Source of the DNA: Sedimenticola selenatireducens DSM 17993
GTDB taxonomy: Bacteria > Pseudomonadota > Gammaproteobacteria > Chromatiales > Chromatiaceae
Direction of reading: 5' to 3'
NCBI RefSeq assembly: GCF_000428045.1
Contig: NZ_ATZE01000032.1
Coordinates: 1 to 33,481 of the forward strand
Length of the DNA: 33,481 bases
In this document: piece after piece, positions 25,719 through 32,737 of the stretch
Layout of the letters: each line of letters begins with the position of its first letter
How positions within the stretch are numbered: position 1 is the first letter of the stretch
Notes under the pieces: model-generated
Seen by the model: only the letters and a program-made list of their open reading frames with translations
Told to the model about the DNA's origin: nothing
Database searches by the model: none
Made by a program: the position numbers and the translations under genes

Positions 25719-25808
25719 TGGAATAACGGGAAATCACAGGATTGATCACAGGGCCAGGGATGGCGGTGCCGGTATAAAGATTCCTAACAGTCACCGAAGG
25801 AGTATGTT

Positions 25809-26087
25809 ATGAGCAAGTCCAATTCAGCAGAAAAACAAAACCACCAAAGTGACAAGGAGACGATATCCCGTCGGGTTGCCGAAGAGTTGCATGAACGTAT
25901 TGATCAAGCCGCCGATCGGGGCGACGAGTTTGAGCGAAAGCTGCATGAACGCGGTGCGGAAGTGCAAGATAAGGCACGGAATTTGAAAGGCGGTATCAGC
26001 AGGATAGCGCATGACAATCCCTGGGCGCTGGTTGGTGGTTCGGTGGCGTTGGGTATCCTTATCGGCTCACTGGCAAGTCGCCGTTGA
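25809..26087 (+). CDS. YqjD/ElaB-like (DUF883) membrane-anchored protein
   Basis: The 92-residue protein has a long charged amphipathic helix (about 15-65) and a single C-terminal membrane anchor (about 73-90) after the family motif HDNPWALVGGSVALGILIGSL. E. coli YqjD and ElaB are tail-anchored inner-membrane proteins that bind ribosomes in stationary phase. The start has GAAGGAG upstream. Its gene lies 90 bp after the BON gene and begins a tight run with the YqjE-like, YqjK-like and AI-2E genes. No sigma-54 promoter of its own was found in the 90-bp gap, so it may be transcribed from the BON promoter. Confidence 0.88.
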   Translation: MSKSNSAEKQNHQSDKETISRRVAEELHERIDQAADRGDEFERKLHERGAEVQDKARNLKGGISRIAHDNPWALVGGSVALGILIGSLASRR

Positions 26088-26094
26088 GTGACTG

Positions 26095-26514
26095 ATGCAA
26101 CAACCTGAGAGTACTTCGGTGCAAGCGGCAGACAGTGCTACAAAACCAAAATCCGGGTCGCTGCGTGATGCATTGGCTGATGTATTAGAGAGTAGCCGTC
26201 GACAGATTACGGAACTACTGGAACTCATTACGCTTGAAACCAGGTATTCAGGATTGATGCTGGGGGTTGTTCTGGCCATGGCTGTGATGGCTGTGCTTGC
26301 TGTATTCAGTATGTGGGGATTGTTTTTGGCCGCTTCAGTTTTATGGTTGCTTGCATCAGGGTGGAGTTTGATAGCCTCGCTGGTTACTTTAGCTGCAGCC
26401 AATGGCATGATTCTGGGCCTTGCTGTATGGCTGATGCATCGAGCTGTTGTGCGCATTGGTTTTGCCGGCACCCGGCATGTATTGGGATTGGATGAGTCTG
26501 ATGTTTCCAAGTGA
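26095..26514 (+). CDS. YqjE-like phage-holin-family membrane protein
   Basis: The 139-residue protein matches the YqjE/phage holin superfamily III (DUF1469). An amphipathic N-terminal helix (about 22-50, SLRDALADVLESSRRQITELLELI) is followed by two hydrophobic spans (about 54-80 and 83-112) and a short basic tail. Despite the name there is no evidence that these proteins act as holins. The gene starts 7 bp after the YqjD-like gene and overlaps the next one, matching the conserved yqjDEK order in E. coli. Confidence 0.82.
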   Translation: MQQPESTSVQAADSATKPKSGSLRDALADVLESSRRQITELLELITLETRYSGLMLGVVLAMAVMAVLAVFSMWGLFLAASVLWLLASGWSLIASLVTLAAANGMILGLAVWLMHRAVVRIGFAGTRHVLGLDESDVSK

Positions 26515-26779
26515 ATCGCAAATCCGTGCCCAGCGAGAAAAGGCGAACAGGGCAAAGTTAAGCGCAGTGCAGGCGCGGGTAGGTTTAAATCGATCGGTGC
26601 GTGCTTTGGCGGCTTCTCCGGCGGGATTGACTACGGGGTTTATCCTGGGAATGGGAGTTGGCTGGTTTCTGAATTCTCGTCCCGCACCCAGGTCCGGCAG
26701 GGGCTATCGGTTACCATCAATCAGCTTCCTTTTACCACTGTTGCAAATTATTCATTCACAGTTGAAAGACGGAACATAA
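26492..26779 (+). CDS. YqjK-like small membrane protein
   Basis: The 95-residue protein has a basic amphipathic region (ESQIRAQREKANRAKLSAVQ) with regularly spaced Arg residues, then a hydrophobic segment with PAGLTTGFILGMGVGWFL (about 44-61). This pattern resembles YqjK. The start is uncertain: ATG at 26492 or 26501 both fit and both overlap the upstream stop. It follows the YqjD- and YqjE-like genes, as in the E. coli yqjDEK cluster, which supports the call more than the sequence alone. Confidence 0.6.
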   Translation: MSLMFPSESQIRAQREKANRAKLSAVQARVGLNRSVRALAASPAGLTTGFILGMGVGWFLNSRPAPRSGRGYRLPSISFLLPLLQIIHSQLKDGT

Positions 26780-26793
26780 GAGCGAGGCCGACA

Positions 26794-27954
26794 TTGACTT
26801 ATACGGATAAACATTCAGAAGTTGATGTTCGGTATGACGATCGAAACGAAGTCGTTGATACCCCGGTCAGCCGTTCAATGACTACTGCATCCACCGGCAG
26901 CGACCACACAAGCACTCTCTCCGGACTCAGTATTGAGGCCAAACTGCTGGTTGGTCTGATGTCGCTGGCGGTTGTCTATACCTTGTCTGTAGCGCAGAAG
27001 TTCCTGATTCCTGTGGCACTCTCATTTCTTCTCAGCCTGGTCCTGGCGCCCGTAGTCAGGTGGTTGGAACAGTTACATGTACCCAGACCAGCGGGTGCGG
27101 GTGTTATCGTGCTGGTCATGGTGGCGGGATTCAGTTATGGGGTGTCAGGTTCTGTTGCGCCGGTGAGTAATTGGGTCGAAAATGCCCCACGCGTTCTGCG
27201 ACAACTCGAATTAAAAATCTACCCGATCAAGAAAACAGTCGAGGTGGTGAGTGAGACTGCCGAGCAAGTAGACCGTATCGCATCGGTGAATCCAAAACCA
27301 ACGGTACAGGTCAGTGAGCTAAGTTTTCGTGAGGTGCTATATGCCAATACCCAGGGTCTGGTTACGGGTACGGTAATGGTCACTTTCTTGCTCTATTTCC
27401 TGCTCTCCTGGGGGCGAATAGTGCTGTTTCGAATTGCCCGATTGCTTCATGAACATGGAGCAAGGCATCAGTTTTTGGCGTTGTCGGCGATTCTGGAGGG
27501 CGAAGTCTCCAAATACCTGGCCACCATTGCGCTAATTAATTTCTGCCTCGGCATCATAGTCGCCGCGGTGCTGTTTGCATTTGGAATGCCCAATCCCCTG
27601 TTGTGGGGAGCCGCCGCTGCGCTGTTTAATTTCATTCCTTACCTGGGTGGCATGACAACGGCTATCCTGCTGGGTGCGACCGCGTTACTTACCTTTGACG
27701 GTTTTGCTGTTCCCGTGCTGGTAGTGGCTTCATTTATCGGCTTGACGATTATTGAAGGCCAGATTGTAACCCCCTTAATACTGGGCAAACGGCTGGCACT
27801 TAATCCACTGGTGGTCTTTCTGAGCGTGGTTTTCCTGTTCTGGTTATGGGGCGTTCTGGGAGCCTTGATGGCAGTTCCCATGTTAATTACGCTCAAGCTG
27901 ATTGGCGACCAGGTGGAGTCACTGCGACCTATTTCAGTTATTGCCGGCAGGTAA
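26794..27954 (+). CDS. AI-2E family (PerM/TqsA-type) transporter
   Basis: The 386-residue integral membrane protein belongs to the AI-2 exporter/PerM family. A hydrophilic N-terminus of about 45 residues precedes eight or so membrane helices, with the family motifs FLIPVALSFLLSLVLAPVV, a central soluble segment, LLWGAAAALFNFIPYLGG and LTIIEGQIVTPLILGKRLALNPLVV. The start is TTG at 26794, with GAGG 6 nt upstream. The substrate cannot be told from sequence; family members have been linked to AI-2 or to Na+/H+ exchange. It is the last gene of the cluster that begins with the YqjD-like gene, 14 bp after the YqjK-like gene. Confidence 0.88.
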   Translation: MTYTDKHSEVDVRYDDRNEVVDTPVSRSMTTASTGSDHTSTLSGLSIEAKLLVGLMSLAVVYTLSVAQKFLIPVALSFLLSLVLAPVVRWLEQLHVPRPAGAGVIVLVMVAGFSYGVSGSVAPVSNWVENAPRVLRQLELKIYPIKKTVEVVSETAEQVDRIASVNPKPTVQVSELSFREVLYANTQGLVTGTVMVTFLLYFLLSWGRIVLFRIARLLHEHGARHQFLALSAILEGEVSKYLATIALINFCLGIIVAAVLFAFGMPNPLLWGAAAALFNFIPYLGGMTTAILLGATALLTFDGFAVPVLVVASFIGLTIIEGQIVTPLILGKRLALNPLVVFLSVVFLFWLWGVLGALMAVPMLITLKLIGDQVESLRPISVIAGR

Positions 27955-27975
27955 GTGGCCATGTGCATTATCGGT

Positions 27976-27991
27976 CGGTTGTTGTGTTGCT
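27976..27991 (+). promoter_or_regulatory. Possible sigma-54 promoter before cydA (weak)
   Basis: CGGTTGTTGTGTTGCT keeps GG-N10-GC and a good TTGCT -12 box, but the -24 has C for T and no C-A-C. No GGGTG-type activator site was seen upstream. The remaining leader to 28149 shows nothing else. Confidence 0.3.
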
Positions 27992-28149
27992 AAAGCTGCA
28001 ATGTAATGTCGATATGTGGAATCGGACTGCTTGCAAGCTGCAGCATTACTCCGCGTCTGCCGGCAATTCATACATGCGGTTTACCTGAAAAATAGGCTCG
28101 ACGCCAATCATTAACACTGTCGTACCAGTAGGCGGAGATTGTTAAGCTT

Positions 28150-29538
28150 ATGGAACTGTTGACCGACTCACTGTTACTGGCCCGTTTGCAGTTTGCATTC
28201 ACTGCGCTGTTTCATATCATCTGGCCGGTATTGAGTATTGGTCTTTCCCTGTTCCTGCTGTTGCTTGAGATATTGTGGTTAAAAACAGGTGATGTGGATT
28301 ATTACCGCCATCTGCGCTTTTGGATACGGCTGTTTTTGCTCAATTTCGTAATCGGCGTAGTCACCGGACTGCCGTTGCAATTCGAGTTCGGTACCAACTG
28401 GGCGCCTTTCGCAAAGGCCGCCGGTGGATTCTTTGGTAGTGTACTCGGCTTCGAGGCGACCATGGCGTTTATGCTGGAAGCCGGGTTTCTTGGGATTATG
28501 GCCTTTGGGTGGAATCGGGTTTCGCCCGCCATCCATCTATTTTCGACTGCAATGGTCGCAGTGGGGGCGTCACTCTCTGCATTTTGGATTATGTCCGCGA
28601 ACGCCTGGATGCAGACCCCGGCGGGTGGCCATATGGTCGACGGCAGTTTTGTAATCGAATCTTTTTCCCAGGCGATATTCAATCCAAATATGCCAATCGC
28701 GGTTTCTCATATGTGGCTGGCCTGTCTCGAGACGACACTCTTTGTGATTGGTGGTATCTCAGCCTGGTATATTCTGCGGCGGAGAGAGGGCGCTTTTTTC
28801 CTCAAGAGCTTTCGCCTGGTATTGCTCGGAGTTTTGATTGTCACTCCCCTGCAGATACTGCTGGGACACAGCAGCAGTATCGCACTGTTCGAACAGCAGC
28901 CGATCAAGGCGGCCGCTGTTGAGGCACACTGGCAAACCAATCCACCAGATACTGGAGCTGCATGGTCGCTATTGGCCTGGCCGGATCAGGAGGCACAGGC
29001 CAACAAATGGAGTATCGAGATACCCAATGCCCTGAGCCTGTTGGTCACGCAGGAGCGGTATGGTGAGGTAAAGGGACTGCGTGACTTTCCACGTATGGAT
29101 CAGCCACCGGCGTTGCCATTGCTGTACTACAGCTTCCGAATTATGGTGGTTATCGGTTTTTACCTTTTTTTCCTTGCCGGCTGGTCGCTCTGGTTGTGGT
29201 ACCGGGGTAATCTGTCTTCCCACCATATAGGCTCCCGGAAAGGCTTGCTGCGTTTGTGGGTGGCGGCCATTCCGCTTGGATATATTGCCGTTGAATGTGG
29301 ATGGATTGTGCGTGAGGTCGGCAGACAGCCGTGGGCCATTTATGGCCTGTTGCGGACTGTGGACTCCGCTTCTCCATTACCGGCGGCAACGATTGCCGCC
29401 AGTCTGGTCGGGTATGTTGTAATTTATACAATCTTGCTGGCGACCTTTATAGTATTTGCGCGACGTATCCTGGAGGCTGGGCCAGATATGGCGCTGCAAC
29501 CCACGTCACAACATTCTGACCAATGCGAGGCCGGGTGA
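28150..29538 (+). CDS. cydA: Cytochrome bd-type quinol oxidase subunit I (CIO-like)
   Basis: The 462-residue subunit carries the haem and quinol sites of a bd-type terminal oxidase. Visible are the haem ligands His22 (QFAFTALFHIIWP) and His187 (AVSHMW), acidic residues Glu102 and Glu110 in FEATMAFMLEAGF, the quinol-loop residues QPIKAAAVEAHW (250-261, with Lys253 and Glu258), and GRQPWAIYG. The quinol loop is short compared with the E. coli enzyme (522 residues), as in the cyanide-insensitive CioA group, which also has GLPLQFEFGTNW. It is followed by cydB with an overlapping start. The short loop makes cioA an equally good name. Confidence 0.93.
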   Translation: MELLTDSLLLARLQFAFTALFHIIWPVLSIGLSLFLLLLEILWLKTGDVDYYRHLRFWIRLFLLNFVIGVVTGLPLQFEFGTNWAPFAKAAGGFFGSVLGFEATMAFMLEAGFLGIMAFGWNRVSPAIHLFSTAMVAVGASLSAFWIMSANAWMQTPAGGHMVDGSFVIESFSQAIFNPNMPIAVSHMWLACLETTLFVIGGISAWYILRRREGAFFLKSFRLVLLGVLIVTPLQILLGHSSSIALFEQQPIKAAAVEAHWQTNPPDTGAAWSLLAWPDQEAQANKWSIEIPNALSLLVTQERYGEVKGLRDFPRMDQPPALPLLYYSFRIMVVIGFYLFFLAGWSLWLWYRGNLSSHHIGSRKGLLRLWVAAIPLGYIAVECGWIVREVGRQPWAIYGLLRTVDSASPLPAATIAASLVGYVVIYTILLATFIVFARRILEAGPDMALQPTSQHSDQCEAG

Positions 29539-30548
29539 TGGAATTATCGAGCTGGTCTCTTGGTGATATCTGGTTTTGTATCCTGGGTTTGTTCCTGGTG
29601 CTGTACGTGGTGTTGGATGGTTTTGACCTGGGGATCGGTATTATTTCACTGTTTGCCAGGAGTGAGCAGCGCCGTGACATGATGATGGCCAGCCTGGGCA
29701 GTGTATGGGATGCCAATGAGACTTGGTTAGTGGTTTTTGCAGGGGCTCTTTTTGGTGCATTTCCGGCGGTGTATGGAATCGTCTTACATGGACTCTACAT
29801 TCCAATCATTCTGATGTTATTTGGGTTGATATTTCGCGGAGTGGCTTTTGAGTTTCGTGCACATGCCCGGCACAAACAGTATTGGAATTACTGTTTTGGT
29901 GGTGGCAGTCTGTTGGCCGCATCCATGCAGGGTGTCGCACTGGGTGCGCTGATTGGTGGTATTCCCGTTGAGGAAATGGCTTTTAATGGCACTGTTTGGC
30001 ACTGGTGGTCACCGTTTGCGGTGCTGACCGCTGTCGGTGTGGTGTTTGGCTATATGTTGCTAGGCGCCACCTATCTGATTATGAAAACCCAGGGTCGGCT
30101 GCAACAGCACGCACGTCGCGTCGCAAAAATCACCGCATGGCTGACAGTGGCAATAAGTCTTATTGTTTCTCTATGGACACCGATGCGGTTTGATTATATT
30201 GCGCAGCGTTGGCTTGAATGGCCGACATTACTCTATCTTGCTCCATTGCCCATTGCAGCCGCAGGCAGCTTTCTTATGCTGTTACGTGCAATAGACAAGG
30301 GTTATGAACACACTCCATTTTTCTGGAGTGTCGGTATATTTATCTTCGCCTTTATCGGACTCGTGTCCAGCTTCTATCCGTTTCTTATTCCTCCATCCGT
30401 CATGATGGCAAATGTTGCCGCATCAAATAATACGCTGCTGTTCATGCTTGCCGGTATAGGACTGTTGATCCCCATTATGATTTTTTATAATGGTTTTCAA
30501 TACCGTGTATTCCAGGGGAAGATCAAAGTCGATGACTATGGAAATTAA
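29538..30548 (+). CDS. cydB: Cytochrome bd-type quinol oxidase subunit II
   Basis: The 336-residue partner subunit has eight to nine membrane helices and the family motifs VLDGFDLGIGII, WDANETWLVVFAGALFGAFP and RGVAFEFR. The ATG at 29538 shares its first base with the TGA of the upstream cydA gene and has GAGG 7 nt before it; an upstream ATG (29523) was rejected because that sequence would lie inside the gene. No cydX-like small subunit was seen immediately downstream; the next small gene encodes an entericidin-like lipoprotein. Confidence 0.93.
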   Translation: MELSSWSLGDIWFCILGLFLVLYVVLDGFDLGIGIISLFARSEQRRDMMMASLGSVWDANETWLVVFAGALFGAFPAVYGIVLHGLYIPIILMLFGLIFRGVAFEFRAHARHKQYWNYCFGGGSLLAASMQGVALGALIGGIPVEEMAFNGTVWHWWSPFAVLTAVGVVFGYMLLGATYLIMKTQGRLQQHARRVAKITAWLTVAISLIVSLWTPMRFDYIAQRWLEWPTLLYLAPLPIAAAGSFLMLLRAIDKGYEHTPFFWSVGIFIFAFIGLVSSFYPFLIPPSVMMANVAASNNTLLFMLAGIGLLIPIMIFYNGFQYRVFQGKIKVDDYGN

Positions 30549-30662
30549 ACTACCATGGCATAACTACTGTGTCAGTAAAGAGGGTTTCTCTTGATACAAA
30601 AAGAGCAGGCAGACGATTTACCGAACGACTGTAGTCAGACAACGCCGATTAAAGCATGGATA

Positions 30663-30678
30663 TGGCATGCGAGTTGCT
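30663..30678 (+). promoter_or_regulatory. Sigma-54 promoter of the entericidin-like gene
   Basis: TGGCATGCGAGTTGCT fits the -24/-12 consensus with GG-N10-GC and TTGCT. Transcription would start near 30689, leaving a leader of about 66 nt. No GGGTG-type activator site was found in the 110 bp upstream. Confidence 0.7.
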
Positions 30679-30694
30679 GTTATTACCATGGGAC

Positions 30695-30721
30695 CACAAC
30701 AAAAATCACAAAATTGTTGTG
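30695..30721 (+). other. Leader hairpin of the entericidin-like mRNA
   Basis: CACAACAA (30695-30702) and TTGTTGTG (30714-30721) form a perfect 8-bp stem close to the predicted transcription start. It may stabilise the 5' end; a regulator binding to the palindrome is the alternative. Confidence 0.4.
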
Positions 30722-30754
30722 TGACATAACGGCTGTTTAAGGAGGAATATTCTG

Positions 30755-30922
30755 ATGAAAACATTACTGTCGAAGATAAGCGCCACTTTTCTTATTCTTG
30801 TTGTAATGAGCGCAACGTTGTTTGCCCTGACAGGTTGCAATACAACGGCGGGTATGGGTAAGGATATTGAAGCGGCCGGAGAGGCCATTAACGAAGAAGC
30901 GGAAGAAAAGAAAAATTACTGA
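30755..30922 (+). CDS. Entericidin-like small lipoprotein
   Basis: The 55-residue lipoprotein precursor has a hydrophobic signal (about 9-25), the lipobox LTGC with Cys28 as the lipidation site, and the family ending NTTAGMGKDIEAAGEAINE, then a charged tail. EcnA/EcnB are small envelope lipoproteins of a stress-regulated antidote/toxin-like pair; EcnB is under RpoS in E. coli. Only one member is present here, and it looks EcnB-like rather than a pair. The ATG is preceded by AAGGAGG. A sigma-54 promoter lies about 80 bp upstream, and a long inverted repeat follows at 30945-31006. Confidence 0.88.
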   Translation: MKTLLSKISATFLILVVMSATLFALTGCNTTAGMGKDIEAAGEAINEEAEEKKNY

Positions 30923-30944
30923 ATGACCTGATCGACTCCTTGTC

Positions 30945-31006
30945 TTCATCTGAACAATGTCCCTGCTTGCCTGAGCGATTTCAGAAGGAAACATTGTTCA
31001 GATGAA
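30945..31006. repeat. Perfect 16-bp inverted repeat downstream of the entericidin-like gene
   Basis: TTCATCTGAACAATGT (30945-30960) and ACATTGTTCAGATGAA (30991-31006) are exact reverse complements around a 30-nt loop that can form an inner CTGA/TCAG stem. No T-run follows. It may be a transcript end or barrier, or a small mobile-repeat remnant. Confidence 0.6.
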
Positions 31007-31008
31007 AC

Positions 31009-31065
31009 GGGTTAAATCCCCCGTGGTCCAGGGTGTATTAAGCCGCGCGGGGTGTATTTAACCCG
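31009..31065. promoter_or_regulatory. Candidate activator sites (UAS) before the DUF2189 gene
   Basis: Three related elements are GGGTTAAATCCCCC (31009), GGGTGTATTAAGCC (31031) and GGGTGTATTTAACCC (31050). CGGGTTAAAT (31008-31017) is also the exact reverse complement of ATTTAACCCG (31056-31065). They lie 125-185 bp upstream of the -12 element. Matches to the GGGTGATATCACCC palindrome are partial. Confidence 0.5.
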
Positions 31066-31178
31066 TATCCGGCATAATCATTACGGTATGCATTGAATTG
31101 ATATTGTGGGTTGAAAAGCGAAGAACACTTCCGGTTTACGGGCAAGTTCTCCCTTGCCGAAGTGGCTGACATCTGTAT

Positions 31179-31194
31179 TGGCGTATTACTTGCC
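31179..31194 (+). promoter_or_regulatory. Sigma-54 promoter of the DUF2189 gene
   Basis: TGGCGTATTACTTGCC has GG-N10-GC and TTGC at -12. The predicted start near 31205 leaves a short 26-nt leader with a GGGAG Shine-Dalgarno. The rest of 30923-31178 is the inverted repeat and activator sites noted above. Confidence 0.65.
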
Positions 31195-31230
31195 TAGTTA
31201 CAGTCAGGTTAACGGAAAGGGAGCTTACTC

Positions 31231-32025
31231 ATGACTACTTATCAACTATCAACTTCCGAAACACCCAGGCAAAAATACACCATTCACTCGATATCGGTGA
31301 CGCGCCCACTACATTGGTTACGCGCGGGCTGGCGGGATTTTGTTGAACGTCCGGTATTAGGGGTGATCTATGGCCTGTTAGTGACCATCACTGGTCTGCT
31401 GATGACTTTTGGCTTGAATTCCATCGGCATGTTGTACCTGGTGCCGGTATTGTGTGCCGGTTTTTTACTGATCGCGCCAATAATGGTTGTCGGCCTTTAT
31501 GCAGACGCCAAGCAGCGGCAGTTGTCAAATGCCTCCCAGGCCGAGAAAATGGGCCGAATCCTGTATTACAACATGAGCAGTATAAGTGGTATGGGTATTA
31601 TCCTGATGCTTGTTTTCATCAACTGGGTAATGCTTTCCAATTTGATGTTGGCAGGTGTGCTCCATCAAATGCTCCCTACGTTGGGAGGCAGTACTGAATC
31701 CCTATCGATCTTTTACTCAAACCTGCCCTTCCTCTTTGTCTATATTGGACTGGGTGCGATACTCGCCGCACTGGTATTCAGGATCTGTGTCATTTCAATT
31801 CCAATGCTGGTCGATCAGAGCGTTGATACTTTCAATGCGATCTTCGTAAGCTGGAAGGCATCAGGGGAAAATGTTGCCGCCATGACCTTCTGGGCACTTC
31901 TGATTGCCGGCCTCTGCCTGATCGGCTTTCTGACGCTGTTTCTTGGTCTGATAGTGATTATCCCGGTGCTGGGTTATGCCTCCTGGCACGCCTATCAGGA
32001 TCTGTTGAGACCAATAGCTTCATAA
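31231..32025 (+). CDS. DUF2189-family integral membrane protein
   Basis: The 264-residue protein has a hydrophilic start of about 45 residues with the family cue VTRPLHWLRAGWRDFVERPVLGV, then about six membrane helices (near 43-62, 68-92, 116-142, 163-185, 214-236 and 238-255). A cytoplasmic loop reads YADAKQRQLSNASQAEKMGR. DUF2189 members are sometimes labelled cytochrome c oxidase subunit I-like but lack its haem ligands; their function is unknown. The gene has its own sigma-54 promoter and activator sites, so it is likely part of the NtrC-type regulon. Confidence 0.85.
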   Translation: MTTYQLSTSETPRQKYTIHSISVTRPLHWLRAGWRDFVERPVLGVIYGLLVTITGLLMTFGLNSIGMLYLVPVLCAGFLLIAPIMVVGLYADAKQRQLSNASQAEKMGRILYYNMSSISGMGIILMLVFINWVMLSNLMLAGVLHQMLPTLGGSTESLSIFYSNLPFLFVYIGLGAILAALVFRICVISIPMLVDQSVDTFNAIFVSWKASGENVAAMTFWALLIAGLCLIGFLTLFLGLIVIIPVLGYASWHAYQDLLRPIAS

Positions 32026-32045
32026 ATCCGGTGTTAAGTAGATTT

Positions 32046-32070
32046 CCACCCGGTGGTGTCAGTCGGGTGG
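32046..32070 (+). terminator. Possible terminator hairpin after the DUF2189 gene
   Basis: CCACCCG and CGGGTGG form a perfect 7-bp stem around an 11-nt loop, followed by only TTT. It is weak as a rho-independent terminator. The GGGTG sequence in the arm could alternatively be part of the activator-site array. Confidence 0.35.
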
Positions 32071-32218
32071 TTTGGGGCATTACCAATACTGCCGAACAGC
32101 GGTTTCATTTTCTGTGGATGGATCGGGTGTTACCAGCCCTGAGAAACCAGTGACGATATCATTGTCCATAACGGCAAGAACGATGTCGTAGACAACTGGG
32201 CGAATACCCCCATTTATC

Positions 32219-32232
32219 GGGTGGACACACCC
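32219..32232. promoter_or_regulatory. Candidate activator site (UAS) before the CsbD gene
   Basis: GGGTGGACACACCC has perfect GGGTG/CACCC arms with a 4-bp centre, the same 14-bp geometry as the sites at 21336 and 24632. A related half-site, ATCGGGTG, lies at 32122-32129. The centre is about 85 bp from the -12 element. The rest of 32071-32296 shows no gene. Confidence 0.6.
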
Positions 32233-32296
32233 TGTAAATTGCGGCTGATTTATGACACATCATTAAATACCCTTGAATATTAATGACCTGGTCTAT

Positions 32297-32312
32297 TGGT
32301 ATGACTGTTGCA
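32297..32312 (+). promoter_or_regulatory. Sigma-54 promoter of the CsbD gene
   Basis: TGGTATGACTGTTGCA matches the consensus with GG-N10-GC and a perfect TTGCA. Transcription would start near 32323. The 120-nt leader contains a hairpin, GGCTCA-TTT-TGAGCC, at 32340-32354. Confidence 0.7.
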
Positions 32313-32443
32313 GCGACTTATATATGACGCAACCAGGGCGGCTCATTTTGAGCCAAGTAACCGGCACCGGTACAGCGTCAGTAACTCCCATATCAGTGCC
32401 AATAATTGAAGGTTACTCAAACACACTCCTTAGGAGATTGAAA

Positions 32444-32641
32444 ATGAACTGGAATCAAGTCGAAGGTAACTGGAAGCAATTCAAAGGCAAAGCCCAGGAA
32501 AAATGGGGCAAGCTGACGGATGACGAACTTGACGTTATTGAAGGTAAGCGAGAGCGTCTTGTTGGAAAGGTACAAGAGCTGTATGGCAAAGCCAGGGAGG
32601 AGGCGGAAAAAGAAGTCTCCGATTTTGAAAAGGGATTGTGA
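32444..32641 (+). CDS. CsbD-family small stress protein
   Basis: The 65-residue hydrophilic protein has the CsbD pattern MNWNQVEGNWKQFKGKAQEK, then KLTDDELDVIEGKRERLVGK and a C-terminal charged helix. Relatives include E. coli YjbJ and B. subtilis CsbD, both strongly stress-induced (RpoS and SigB respectively); the biochemical function is unknown. The start is clear: TAGGAG lies 7 nt upstream. An upstream in-frame ATG (32273) would place the sigma-54 promoter and leader hairpin inside the gene and was rejected. It probably forms a short operon with the DUF1328 gene. Confidence 0.93.
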   Translation: MNWNQVEGNWKQFKGKAQEKWGKLTDDELDVIEGKRERLVGKVQELYGKAREEAEKEVSDFEKGL

Positions 32642-32737
32642 GTCAGTGTAATCAATATTAATTACGGATGCGGTCTATGCCGGTCTTTATCCTCATGAAG
32701 TCTGTGCAAGCAATACACAGGGCCGAAGGAGATCAAT

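Noticed and set aside
25725-25800. Sigma-54 promoter in the gap before the YqjD-like gene
   Set aside because: The only GG-N10-GC match has poor -24 and -12 boxes (AGGGC and TGGCG). Co-transcription with the BON gene is the simpler view.
26095-26514. Prophage holin
   Set aside because: The holin label comes from the family name only. The gene lies in a yqjDEK-like cluster with no phage genes nearby.
32273-32443. N-terminal extension of the CsbD gene
   Set aside because: It would contain the sigma-54 promoter and leader hairpin, while the ATG at 32444 has a strong ribosome-binding site and gives the normal family length.
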